The position numbers and the translations under genes were made by a program. DNA of 64,000 nucleotides, taken from contig NW_006763294.1 in the NCBI RefSeq assembly GCF_000218685.1, forward strand, positions 1,994,126 through 2,058,125, in the 5' to 3' direction. Source of the stretch: Serpula lacrymans var. lacrymans S7.9 (Eukaryota > Basidiomycota > Agaricomycetes > Boletales > Serpulaceae). Every line of letters begins with the position of its first letter. Within the stretch, counting starts at the first letter, position 1. The notes under the pieces were generated by a model. It did no database searches. It was not told the DNA's origin and saw nothing but the letters and a program-made list of their open reading frames with translations. Below, piece after piece: positions 8,627 through 20,067 of the stretch.

Positions 8627-10920
8627 TCGACAGCGTCGACAACAAAGAGTTACTCGGAGTGCCGAAACTCGAGCCCGATGGCTCGAACTGGTCTATGTAT
8701 AAGACGAGATTAGAATGGGCCCTGGCCGACAAAGAGTGTGTGGAACACCTACTTGGTATAGTACCAAAACCGTTGCCACCCCCGCCCTCACCAGGAGGGA
8801 CTGTACCCACCCTCACTCAGGCTCAACAGGAAGCCTTGTCCGCATGGACAAAGAAAGAGTTCCGCGTGAGGAACATCCTAGGGAGAACCATCCCAGATTC
8901 TACGCTGCAAAAGATCTTGCACAAGGATTCGGTTGCTGAGATGTGGCAGCTGATCTGTCAAGAAAACAAAAATAAGACCAAGCTTGTTCAAGCTGATTTG
9001 CGAGATCGGTTAGCCGCAATACATTGCCCCAAGAAGGGGGACATGCGCACTCACATTGACAAAATACGGGACATGTGGGAACAACTGAGCTCTGCAGGCA
9101 TACAACTCAGTGACAAGGAGAAATCCTCAATAATCATGAGGTCCTTACCTCCAGCATACGCCTCTTTTGTATCCTCATTATCCGCCGCCCCCCACATGAA
9201 CAGGAAGACAGTCGATCCTGAAACCTTGATCATGTATCTCCTCCAGGAGTATGATCGTCTCACCATCTCCTCCAAGAAACCCAGCGCGAACTCCAAGATG
9301 GAGAACGCAGCCATGTCGGCCACTTCAACATCCTCGTCATCACAACGAGGGAACCGTGGAGGCCGGGGGCGTAATTGCGCAAAGAACGACCCCAAGGAGA
9401 AACCCCACGAGAAAAGCGAGGTTGAATACTACAACTGTGGAGGCAAAGGCCATGTCAGCCGAGACTGCCCAAGCGAGAGGCGCGATCGTCGAAATGACAG
9501 CAAAAAGAACGTACCTGAGAAGAAGGTCGAGGACCCAGAGAATGATCCCAAAGGAAAAAAAGCCGAACAGGCAAACATCGCGATTGTCGAGCGCGACGAG
9601 GAAGGCATTTGGAGTGCCGTATCCCTGGATTCTGCGTGGGCCCTAGAAACAAATGAATCAGCATTCGCAGCGAGCAAAGATGCCCCCACTGGTGGGACCA
9701 TCGAGCTCTATGACTCCAGCGCGATGACCCACTTCACACCTTATCACCGCCTCCTACGAAACTATCGTCCCATCACCCCCCAATCTATCAATGCAGCGAA
9801 TCAACGCTCCTTCTCAGCTGTGTGCATGGGTGATCTTACAATCAAAGTCCCAAATAATCCCCACTCACCGGCGAGCATCACGCTTCATGATGTGCTCTAC
9901 ACCCCTGCAATAGGGTACACTCTTGTCTCTATTGGCAAGATCGATGGCGCCGGCTACAGCACCGTCTTTAAAGATGGAATCTGTATTATCACAAGTCCAT
10001 CAGGCAAGGTCGTGGGATGGATACCGAAGACGGGAGGAATCTACAGTTCCCGCATGCGCAAAAACATTAACAAAAGTGCAAATACTGCAATAGAGAAACT
10101 CACATTAATGGATTTACACAAGCGTATGGGACACATAGCGCCAGCTGCAGCAAAATGTATGGTCGACAATGGGCTAGTCCAAGGAATTAAGTTAATACCT
10201 AGTGACGAGAACACCTTTTGTGAGTCATGTGTGCATGCGAAAACAACGCGAGAAGCCATACCTAAGGTCAAAACTGGTGAGCGCGCAACGGCCTATGGTG
10301 ACGAGATACATACGGACCTCTGGGGTCCAGCACCTGTCGAGACACTTGGAGGCAAATGTTACTATGTTGCCTTCACAGACGATAAGACAAGGGAAACCCA
10401 CCTGTTCCTGATGCGCGACAAAAGCGACACTTTCTCACAATTTCGCACGTACGAGGCATGGCTACGAAACCATATGAACGCCACCATCAAGGTCCTGCAC
10501 AGTGATCGAGGTGGCGAGTTCTTGAGCAGGGATTTTGACGAATACCTGCAAAAGATGGGGATAGTCAGGAAATTGACCGTCCATAACACCCCCGAACAGA
10601 ACGGGGTGGCAGAACGAGTGAACCGCACTCTCATAGAGAAAGTGCGCACAATGTTACATGCAAGTGACCTACCCAAAAATCTGTGGGGAGAAGCAGTCAG
10701 ACATGCTGTCTGGCTCAAGAATCGAACCTTGACAAAGGCACTTACCAGCATGACACCGCATGAGGCGGCCCATGGCGTCAAACCAGACCTCTCCACCCTG
10801 AAAGAGTGGGGCAGCCAAGTCTGGGTACACTACAGTGATGGAACGAAGCTCGATGCTTGTGCTCGTGCAGGCCGATGGATGGGTTTTGATGCAGAAAGTA
10901 AGGGCCATAGAATTTTCTAG
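8617..10920 (+). pseudogene. Copia gag-protease-integrase segment
   Basis: The frame starts at the ATG inside the primer site. It holds a UBN2-type gag domain, a CCHC knuckle, a protease site, the GAG-pre-integrase HHCC domain (HKRMGH ... CESC) and the DDE core (HTDLWG, HSDRGGE, NGVAERVN). Three lesions are visible. The first knuckle Cys is Tyr (YYNCGGKGH). The protease triad reads DSSA where the family has DSG. A TAG at 10,918-10,920 stands where the family has an aromatic residue after GHRI. All three fit G-to-A or C-to-T changes. The frame continues without shift after the TAG. Confidence 0.88.
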
Positions 10921-12386
10921 CCAGACAAACGAACTGTCAGCGTGGAACAATCTGTCACTTTCATACCTCGAAACGGCTTGCCAGACACTGACAACGGTCA
11001 GACCCCCTTTAGGCTTGAGGGGGAGAATGGCCTCCATGATGGTAATCAAGCCCCTAAAGAGAGTCAGATTGTCGAGATCATGATCATGGATGACGCACCT
11101 CTCAATCCACCCAATCCCCAAGCACCCATTGATCCACCCAATCCCCAAAACAACCAACCTCCTGCTCAACCTCCTATTCAACCTCCAGTGTCCCCTCGCC
11201 GAAGCACCCGCCTTCGACAACCAGCCCAATACGTCCGCGACCTCCTACAAGGAAAAGGGTCAATATCAGGAAATGATAAAGAACCCACCTTGCCCAGAGG
11301 CATCCAACTGAACCTCGACAATCCTGAGGGGACAGATGAAGAAGAGAGGGACGACGAGGCCTTAAGGGACCTGGCCCAAAATGTGGCCATGGTGGCGCGC
11401 ATGGCTGACCTCAATGATATTGAGCCGAGAACCGTCAAAGAGCAAAAAGACGTTCTGATTGGGACAAGTGGAGAGATGTGATCAGCGAGGAGCTAGAAAG
11501 ACTGGACAAAGCCGGAACCTGGACTTACGTAGAGAAACCGAAGGGCGCAAACGTCGTAGGCAGCCGCTGGGTCTTTAAGGTAAGGTCAAGAAGACCGCGT
11601 CTGGATCTGTCGACAAATATAAAGCCAGGTTATTTGCCCAAGGTTTCAGTCAGGTGGAGGGAATTGATTACTTCGATACATACACAAAAATGGCTTCGCT
11701 CTGCATCATATTAGCAATGGCCGCGAGAAACGACTGGGAGGCTCACCAGATGGACGTCAAGAGCGCCTATTTAAATGGCGAACTTGACAACAACGAAGTC
11801 ATATACATGCGCCAACCACCTAGGTACAGCGCCAGTGGTCAAGAATCCATGGTACTGCGTCTAAATAAGACGCTATATGGCCTCAAACAGGCCGGACGCC
11901 GATGGTATCAAACACTATGTGAAGGGCTTAAAAAGATAGGGTTAGCCCGTTGCAAAACAGACAACACTGTCTTTTACAGACGTGAAAAGGAAGGACTCAC
12001 CATCATCGCTGTCCATGTGGACGATATGACGTTAGTCACCCCATCTATGACCGCCATGGAGTGCCTGAAAAATGACTTAGTGAAGCTGTTTGAAGTAAGC
12101 GACTTGGGTGAGCTCCATTGGATGCTAGGCATTGAGGTCAAAAGAGATAGGACCACGCATACCTTGTGCATGTCCCAACGCAGCTACATCGACACCGTGA
12201 TTAAACGCTTCAACCTAGAAGACGCAAAAATGTTAGCGATTCCAATGGTGGCAAGCACATACCTGAGCAAGGACCAAAGCCCTAAAACGCCCGAGGACTA
12301 CGCAGAAATGCGAGACGTCCCATATTGGGAAGTGGTTGGATCGTTGATGTACGCAGCAATTGGCACTCGCCCCGACATCGGCACGC
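10921..12386 (+). pseudogene. Copia integrase C-terminus and reverse transcriptase, frameshifted, cut off by R1
   Basis: Frame 1 (PDKRTVSVE) runs to a TGA at 11,479. A one-base shift near 11,445-11,455 moves coding into frame 3 (ISEELERLDKAGTWTYVEKP, WVFKV). A tandem AAGGT duplication at 11,577-11,586 then moves it into frame 2, which carries the RT core (QMDVKSAYLNGEL, LYGLKQAGRRWYQ, catalytic HVDDM) up to SLMYAAIGTRPDIG. Homology stops at 12,386, where R1 begins, and resumes in the same frame at 14,601. Confidence 0.85.
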
Positions 12387-14600
12387 TGTCATGCACCAAA
12401 GTTGATTGGTAGCATGGACAGGTGTCAATAACGAAGCGAATATTCAAAAAGACTCGCCTTTGCGCCACACAGGCACAGTGCCACGTGAAATAGTAATTAA
12501 TATTGCCTGTTTCAAACTTGTGGCTGATCAGCACCACCTCTATTAGGCAATCCAGTCACGCTCACCTTTGCTTTTCCATTCGGTACTTTCCGTGTTTCGG
12601 CATTTCAGCAAATTTTCGCGTCGCCACTGGCTACACATTGTAACAACCCTGAGTTAGTTACTCTGGCGCACACAAGAACACACTATAAAGAAGATGTTGA
12701 GGGAGTGGTTACCCCTTAAGCTGCAGAGAGTTTGTTGGTATACAACAGGAGGACTCGCTGAGGAGTCTCCTGGATTTATTGGGGTATATATACTACTACA
12801 GGTTTGTTTGTACATGTGTACTATACAGTTGATGAAGGCAGTGGCTGATGATGTCATAGGGCCTAGCCCGTATGGCCAGCTCCACTGCGTGAGAGAGTTA
12901 AGTCTAAAAGTAAAAGAAAGGCAACGCGGTGCGAGAAAGGGAAATGCCGCGTGGCACTTAAAGTATAAAGTTAAAGCGGAGAATAAAAAGGAAAGGAGAT
13001 GTCCGGAAATTGTGTTATTGTAACACACATTGCATTGCGCCCTCACTTTTGTCGTTTCCCTTACTCCCCTTCCTTTGCCTAGCCCCACTATGGGCCCCTT
13101 CCTCTCCTTTTTATTCTCACCTGATGGTCGTTTCTGGATCCCCATTCTAATCCACTTTTTTGTCACCTCCACCCTCCTCCTCCTCATCTTATTTGCACCC
13201 CCACCATTTCTGATGTCACCACTTCCTATCCGCTTCCGTCGCTGATCCGTTGACTACCACATGCCACTGCTGATATCAGCAAAGCCCCGGCGGCCAGTCC
13301 AAATAGGGCAATAGGTCCATCTTCATGATGTCGATCTGCCATCATATACTATCAAAACATCGGTCGCTCATCTTGCCTGGTTGGAGCGTGGGTGGGTAGT
13401 TTTTGAGCTGGAGAAGGTTCATCCCCTTGCATCACCCATGTTCATCGCTGTCCCATTCACTTGGGTACACTTATCTTTTGTCCATCGTCTTCGCTACAGC
13501 TACACCTACCACACGCTGCCTGGGACTCACTTGTTCCAAATTGGAACTACTCCTCTCCCTCCCTCATTTGATCAGGTGGTCCAACACAACCAGTCCATTG
13601 GTAAGGCCATGGAACTGTCGGATTTGGACTAGGTGGTGGACCGGTGGCTCCAGTTTCTTTTTCTTCAGCAGAACATTCATTTACAGTGCAATTATTTTTG
13701 ATTTTTGAATCATTTTTATGGACACATATTTTTTTTGAATGCCTGACTGACAATAAAGGAACTGTGTTGATACTGATAGTGTTTTGCCTTGCCCTTTTTT
13801 TACTGTATCTTCCCATGACATCATGATTTTCCTGCTCTCTTTTTGCTATTGGACTTTACTTTATGGCTGTACAAACCTGTGACATTACTCACAGCATTCA
13901 TTGTTCTATCTCTTTCTTTTCCTTTTTTTGACAATCTTATCCTGTACTACCTATGCAGGATTTGTCAGCATACATTCCTTCCTTCATGTTCTTTCTCATT
14001 ATTTTTGCACAGCTATACTGTGCATAGCCTACTTTTTTTTCACTATATAAACCCCTGTATTTTACCTTGTAAAAGAACAAGAAATCCAATCCAGACTTCT
14101 TCTCTACTCTCAAGTTCACTACTCTGCTACTTGTGATCCAGTGTGGTCACAACACTTCCCACTTCTACCACTGTTAACTGCTGTCATCGTCACTCGTCAC
14201 TTTTTGAAAGTGATTGTCATCCCTTTCGATTAGAGTCCTTCTGAGCACTACAGTTTGTGCGTCAGGAGCCTGCTATCACTGGGAACCTCGTCACCTCGTC
14301 ATCCTCATCGTTCTCAAACCTACCTTGTGCTACGATTAGCAAGGTAGTGCTTGTCTATACTCGTCACAAAGCCCCTATCTTTCTATAAATTCAACTATCC
14401 CTCCTCCTCAAAACCCACACTCATACACCTTTGGGTTTTTTACTTTGAAGGATCTTTATACATACCACCCCACGAACAACCAGAGCACCCACTGTTCTAG
14501 GAGGCAAAGCCCATAAACAAGTTCCGTGGAATCTGGGAGGATTGTGTGTTAGTTAGTTTTTTTGTGTGTGGTTTTCTAACAACAGTTCTCATCATCGACA
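12387..14600 (+). mobile_element. Repeat R1, copy 2, inserted in copia pol
   Basis: It starts TGTCATGCACC and ends ATCATCGACA, so the termini are TGTC...GACA. It interrupts copia coding between RT and RNase H; a 4-bp ACGC repeat flanks it (12,383-12,386 and 14,601-14,604). Without its own inserted LTR it is about 1.82 kb. It encodes no recognisable protein but has TATA-like motifs near 14,043 and 14,383 and a pyrimidine-rich body. Best read as a very long solo LTR or LARD-type element. Confidence 0.75.
12639..13025 (-). repeat. Solo LTR of gypsy family B (387 bp) inside R1 copy 2
   Basis: The reverse complement starts TGTTACAATAACAC and ends GGTTGTTACA, and is near identical and equal in length to the two LTRs of the family B element at 55,988-62,241. 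The target duplication is CACAT (12,634-12,638 and 13,026-13,030). R1 copy 3 has the empty site. Confidence 0.92.
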
Positions 14601-15196
14601 ACGCCGTCGCAATACTATCTCGTTTCGTCAAAAACCCTGGAAGAGCACACTGGGAAGCTGTGAAACACGTCATTAAATACCTGAAAGGAACTTGTGAACT
14701 TCGGTTAATGTACGGACCTGAAAGGACTGACCTTCTAGGCTATAGCGATGCTGATGGTAGCATGAACGAGAATCGCAGGGCGATCTCAGGTTATGCTATA
14801 GTGCTGGATGGAGGATCAGTGTCCTGGTATTCAAAACAACAAGAAATTGTGGCCTTGTTGACGACAGAGGCCGAATATGTTGCGGCGGCTTATGCAACTA
14901 AGGAGATTCTATGGGCAAAGATGTTTATCAATGAAGTCTTCAAAGGCGACTCACCACCTACCACTCTTTACTGCGACAATCAATCAGCTATTGCCCTGTC
15001 CAAAGACAGCCAATATCATGCGCGGATGAAGCATATCGATGTGCGACTGCATTTCATACGCCACGTGGTCGAGGGAGGAAAGATTGAATTAGTGTATTGT
15101 CCCACGGACAATATGATCGCCAACACGCTTACCAAGGTGTTACCGTCCGCAAAAGCAAAGCACTTAGCTGCCGCACTTGGACTCCGTATGGCTTGA
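14601..15196 (+). pseudogene. Copia RNase H segment, downstream of R1
   Basis: The frame is the same as that of the RT segment before R1. It starts with AVAILSRFVKNPGRAHW and holds the RNase H carboxylates (SDADG, TTEAEY, YCDNQSA, HIDVRLH). It ends at TGA 15,194-15,196, just before the polypurine tract. The segment itself has no stop. Confidence 0.85.
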
Positions 15197-15203
15197 GGGG
15201 GAG

Positions 15204-15527
15204 TGTTGGACGAAGAGTTTCGAGCGAAGAGGCAAGCCAACACGAAGTGCCTAGAAAGGAAGGCGAGTAAGTACGGGTGGCCCGTGCACCACTATATATC
15301 ATCAGAAAATTTTTGCTTCCGTCTTACCTATAAAGTGGCCTGGTCGCCACATAGCACCTCAGACTCATTCACGAGTTCTGAGGTGAGACCCTTATGTTAT
15401 ACCCTTTCAAATACCTAGCTAACCATTAGTAAAGACCCTCTATCTTATCTAGGTACTTACTTGAATATACTTAGACTCATTCGCGAGTTCTGAGACCCTC
15501 TATCTTATCTAGATCCTAACGACTTGA
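15204..15527 (+). repeat. 3' LTR of copia element
   Basis: It is 324 bp and about 98% identical to 8289-8612. The GTGGT target repeat follows it. Confidence 0.9.
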
Positions 15528-16058
15528 GTGGTTGAACATGATTTTGAGTACGACACACCTGAATTTTTTGAAACTGAGATTGCAGTACCTTAGTAGAGTG
15601 TTACTTTCTTGAAAGTCACATACATGGAAGGAAGGAACTCAATAATTCAGGATTTTGTGCTAGGAAAGTTGGAATATAGAACTGCTATGGGTTGAGTTGT
15701 TGAGGAAAAATGACAGTGGACATATGTTTTCAGAAGTGTCCGAATAGCCCCCCCCCCATCCGAACTGACAGTTAACTACAGTATTAGTGAGAGGGGTGTT
15801 TAAATAAAAATATGCCGATGGGCGGCATGTACAAGGTTTTCATCCATAACCATCTGGCCAAAGTAGATGTTTATATGAATACGTTTAATAGAACTTTTAC
15901 CTGACAAGTTTTGCCACTATGGTGAAATGGGTTTTATTATGGGTTTTCTGACTTGGCTAGGTAGGCATCATGCACACACCCTTGGCAATCTAACTAGCCA
16001 TACTATGTTTGTTGTCAACTCTCAACAAGCATTGGTCTTTCTCGGGTTCCGAGGATGT

Positions 16059-17808
16059 CTAGCCCACCTGTGATTCCCTCTTTCGCAGTATCTGGTTCTG
16101 TACGATTGTAAGAAGAGCATATAAGGTCTCGATACGCTAATAAAAGATCACAATCAGTCAAGATAATGATAATTACAGGACCACCACAAATAGGTGAGCT
16201 ACTCACAGGGACGTCGACATTCCTCTCCCTCGCCATCCTCACCACCTCACCAAAGATCACCTCCACTTCGATTGGAAGCCCCTTTTCAACATCGAGTAGC
16301 ATGCTCGGGAGGTACTTGTGTTCCGGATCCACGTGCTGCTTCCTCGTGTTCTCGATTGTAGTGTCAACGAGAGTGGAAGGTAAACCACCAGGCGCATCAG
16401 TGAATCCCACCGCTCGCCCTAATATAGTTAGAATATCAGTTCCATTATCAAAAACGCGACACACATCCGCTTACCTAGAGCTAAAAGTTCGCAGAGAGTG
16501 GCACGTATGTTTGGTATCGTATACTCCTTCACATAATCCGCCGTCGCTGGCGACACATACGGTTCGAACGACTGGCCAGGTCCAGGGGGTGGCCGAAATA
16601 TAGCGGTCAGCGGAGACCGGGTCAGAGCTGAGAACGAGGAAAAAGCAATGTTCCAGAAATTCTTTGTGAACTTCACGCGCTGGATCTCCGGTACAATCGT
16701 GAGTTCCGTACCCCCAGCCTCAAGCATGGCGCCAAAATCGTTGAGAAGCTCGGCTTCTTGTGGGCTGTTGGTCGTTATCAGATGGTCTCCATGTCTGTAC
16801 ACTCCCAGTGACACCCTGTCCTACCAGTGTGTTAACAATAAGGGCCTTCATTCAGATTAGGACGAGGAGATGGGATATTTACGAAATGATTATGGGCTAC
16901 CGCGTTTTTATCGATGAGATTGGTACCGATCCAGACAATAGAGCTGATAATGCTCGGTTCTCCTTTATCCAGAGCCATCAAGCTATGATAAAGATCCCTT
17001 TCTACATTAAGTCCGTTCTGCAAAAGGACATAGGTTGGCTGGGGATGTGTAGCGGCATATGGAGACTCGAGGAGAGGTGCCAAGAGAGCGGGCGTTCGGA
17101 TTAGTTCTGGGATTGCCTTTGTGGTCAAAACAACGTACGAGTAGGGCCGATCGGTAGCTTCTGCAACAGATCTTACCACTGTTAACGAGAACTTTAGCTC
17201 AACACCCGAATATCGAAGACGATGTGACCATGATACGTGAACACGGAGTACTTCGATCTGACTTTCTCGACTTGAACTGATTTCTCAATGAGGGCACAGC
17301 GGTTCGTCCGCATTAACTACGTTTCAAGAAGGTGCCAGTGGATGAACATAGGCCGTAGACATAGGGCCGTAGACTGAGCCTGTGCGCTCACCCTTGGCCA
17401 TGTTTATGTCCTGATTGCTAACGGCCATCGAGGATGACAAAAGGAGCAGTCTTTCAAAGGAATACTCACACCGGTCAGGTCTCCACGACGGTATATCCCC
17501 GTACTTTACGCTTTTAATGTGCATCCCATGAGCTGCCGCCAGGAAGGAGCACTCCGTCAGAACGTTCACGCAATCAGAACGTCATGCTCACCGTTGACGG
17601 CATCGTAATTACTCCTGGCGACAGCGGTGACACGAGCTAAACCACTTTTCTTCAAAATGTGGGCATCTAAGGTTATTGACACGATAAGGTGGTGATAAGC
17701 CACCAAGTCAGCATCTCAAAATCCGAACCGTGCAGGAGTTGATTACGTACATATCGTCCCAACCGCTCCTAAACCAACAAGGAGAACATCCTTCAAAGGA
17801 GCAGACAT
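16059..17808 (-). CDS. panE: 2-dehydropantoate 2-reductase (ketopantoate reductase)
   Basis: NADPH-dependent reduction of ketopantoate to pantoate on the path to pantothenate and CoA. Seven exons were assembled: 17808-17751, 17666-17592, 17532-17470, 17178-16883, 16820-16475, 16418-16207, 16136-16059. They give 375 aa with all phases closing. The Rossmann motif GLGAVG is at residues 12-17. The ApbA C-terminal domain shows KFTKNFWNIAFSS, then LPSMLLDVEKGLPIEVE and GEVVRMARERNVDVP, typical of the family. The third intron, 291 nt, is unusually long. The start is the ATG followed directly by the NAD(P)-binding strand. Divided architecture and length fit fungal homologues. Confidence 0.88.
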
Positions 17809-18136
17809 ACCTACTCACAAGGGATGATAGAGTTTAAGCTGTAGTAAGATGAACCTCGTTTCACGGTCTGCTTTTCCGCGTGCGAACCTGTATATCTGAT
17901 AAGGGCCGCTAACCTATTGCGGTCTGAGAAGACCTCAAGTTCACGGAATCATTCACCCTCGACTTCACGACCGATAAAGCTAGATTGCTACATATGTATT
18001 GAATTGAAAGTCCCCTCGTACCATGAGCGAAGGGCACTAAGAAACAAAAAAAAACCACGACGATAATAATGTGTCACCCAAAGAATAGATGTAACTGAAA
18101 TGAAGGTCAATAAATATAGGAAAACTGTGAGGGTAC

Positions 18137-19919
18137 CTATATTCTGCGTCTATTTCTCTTCTCCTGGTATTCTATTACCGCATACCATCCACCTCCAGCT
18201 ATTGTCAGCAATATACCCATCCCGTTCGTGGGTGAAATTGCAAGGTTGAACATCAAAACCGCAAAGAATATTGAGAGTACTTGTTTGACGTTAGCTAGAA
18301 AGTGAATTAGTCGGTGCACAATAACGTGCTGCATATGAAAAGGCCACGTACCGGCAACAGTCATACTCAGAGGCCCAACTTTCTTGTTCGCCGTAAAGCT
18401 AACTATGTTGAGGGCAAAAGCAATGATACCGTTGGTGACCAAAGCACCAACTTTAAAACTAGTCATCTCTTCCTTACTATATTGTCGTACACGATCGAGC
18501 TCTCCGGTAATCTGTGCTAGAAACATGCATTGGATAAATGCGAGCGGTGCCATGCGTGTCAAAAGGTCAAGTGGATGCAGGTGTAATCGGGGTGGGAGTA
18601 GGGGACGGAGAAATCGAGAAGGTTGGTAGCCATTCGACGCTGACGAAGGAGATTGTAGGATACTTGTGAAGATAGTTTTGAAGGCAGCGAGTACAGTGCC
18701 GAGTATGGTAAGTAGCAAACCAGACAGAGTACAGTAATAATCCCCATAGGTGCTGATGACGATATCAAGCATTAGTCACGTACGCTAAAAAATTTTAGAC
18801 AAGTTGACACGCACGAAAGGCCGACCCCCGCTATCACGGGGACTAAAGACAGGACTTTTTGTCGACTACTACGGACCCCGAACAGTACACTTGATAGGAA
18901 GATGGTAAAAATGGGCGTTGCAGCACGGACAACTTGGTGTAACTAGGACGATGTGAACATCAGTTTGGAACTGCCAGCGAAAGACGGTTTGACACGGAAC
19001 GTACTGGAATCGTTACTAGTTGGAGAGATAGGTTACTGACGGCGATGTTAACGGTATACAGGACACTAAAAGCAATAAGAGCGCGGTTGTCCTTGTCCTT
19101 CAATTTGGCAGGAGTAAATACGCCATGTCCAAGTAAGATGTAGCCACCGATTGAGCCGCAGAGGGCATGTATGGCGGTGAGGGTATATGGGAAAGGAAAG
19201 CGAATGAGGACCACCTTGTTGTACAGAGTGAGGCCTAGGTTGAGGCAGAAATAGAGGACTAGCCAGAAAGCCTGTGAGCTGTAAAAGATGGAAGGTTGTT
19301 TTTGATGATGTAGGTCATCTAAGTCTTGGTTATGGACGGGTATACGAAGATCGGATAGAGAGAGTGAGCTGGAGTGGTGATGGGTGAGGTCGACTCGGGA
19401 ATAGTTGTTTGGAGAATGAGTGTCGTTGGCAAGGGAATGATTTATGTTATTGGTGGAAGCAAAGCGATGGTGGGACTCTGGCGAGTGTGCTTCTGGTGGT
19501 TTTTTGTCCAGATAGTCGTGGTGTGAGAGGGAAGATGAAGTTCTGCGGTGGGATGCTTTGGGTGACATGGGTGCATCCCGGGTCTCCGAATCACTGTTGT
19601 CGCCGTTTCTAGTACCAAGCGCGCTGCCGTTTTGAGCCGGGGTGGCGGAATCCAAATTGAGAGAAAGATGGACAATGCTAGTCGGTAGCTCATGTTGAGG
19701 CTGCGGGGACGACATGGACAGCGGAAAACGTAGCAGGAGGGACGAGGACAAGCGCTGCAACGAGGCCGAGGCAAGAGAGGGACGCGAATGCGACAGAGAT
19801 ACAGACATTTCGGCTAGGGCTGGATTATAAGGATCGGATGTACTAGAACACGCGAAGTCTGGCGATAAACGCACTGCGCTTCTCCAGGAAACGAGAAAGA
19901 AAATGAGAGTGGAGCCCAA
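18137..19919 (-). CDS. Triose-phosphate-translocator (TPT/DMT) family transporter
   Basis: A multi-pass nucleotide-sugar or sugar-phosphate antiporter, probably Golgi or ER. Four exons (19919-19005, 18942-18815, 18752-18352, 18294-18137) give 533 aa from the first ATG. A Ser/His-rich, probably cytosolic N-terminus of about 190 residues precedes the membrane part, which starts at FWLVLYFCLNLGLTLYNK. TPT signatures follow: FPYTLTAIHALCG, LVTIPLHQVVRAATPIFT and GPLSMTVAANVKQVLSI. The last intron (57 nt) is in frame and easily missed. The start is uncertain; downstream Met codons at residues 38 and 69 are plausible. The substrate cannot be told from sequence. Confidence 0.82.
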
Positions 19920-20067
19920 GACAGGTATAGTATTTAATTTTTATCACCAATTTACTGACCAACCGAGATCATACCACAGAATAAGGTGGCGTGGGAACAG
20001 CCCTCACCTCTGAACCAGCTCAGCTTAAACCCTTCAGTCCCTTGCACCCTTCCCTGCAGCTCTCGTC

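Larger units (their letters stand above)
8289..15527 (+). mobile_element. Full-length Ty1/copia element, interrupted by R1
   Basis: Two 324-bp LTRs (8289-8612 and 15,204-15,527) differ at about 7 sites. A perfect 5-bp target duplication, GTGGT, lies at 8284-8288 and 15,528-15,532. Internal order is gag, protease, integrase, RT, RNase H, the Ty1/copia order. A polypurine tract (TTGAGGGGGAG) precedes the 3' LTR. The coding region is broken by a TAG, two frameshifts and insertion of R1 at 12,387. The LTRs end CTTGA rather than CA, but the target duplication fixes the border. Confidence 0.92.
7986..15770 (+). mobile_element. TIR element (MITE, about 324 bp) carrying two later insertions
   Basis: A 34-bp inverted repeat bounds this interval. 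Both arms read CTGTCAGTTCGGAT, then a run of nine G, then CTATTCGGACA. The left arm is split by an insertion at its G run; the right arm, 15,737-15,770, is intact. Each arm is flanked by TTAA (7982-7985 and 15,771-15,774). Subtracting the 209-bp tRNA-bearing unit with its duplicated G run, and the copia with its 5-bp duplication, leaves about 324 bp with no coding capacity. TTAA target sites are used by piggyBac and Kolobok superfamilies; which one applies cannot be told here. Confidence 0.75.
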
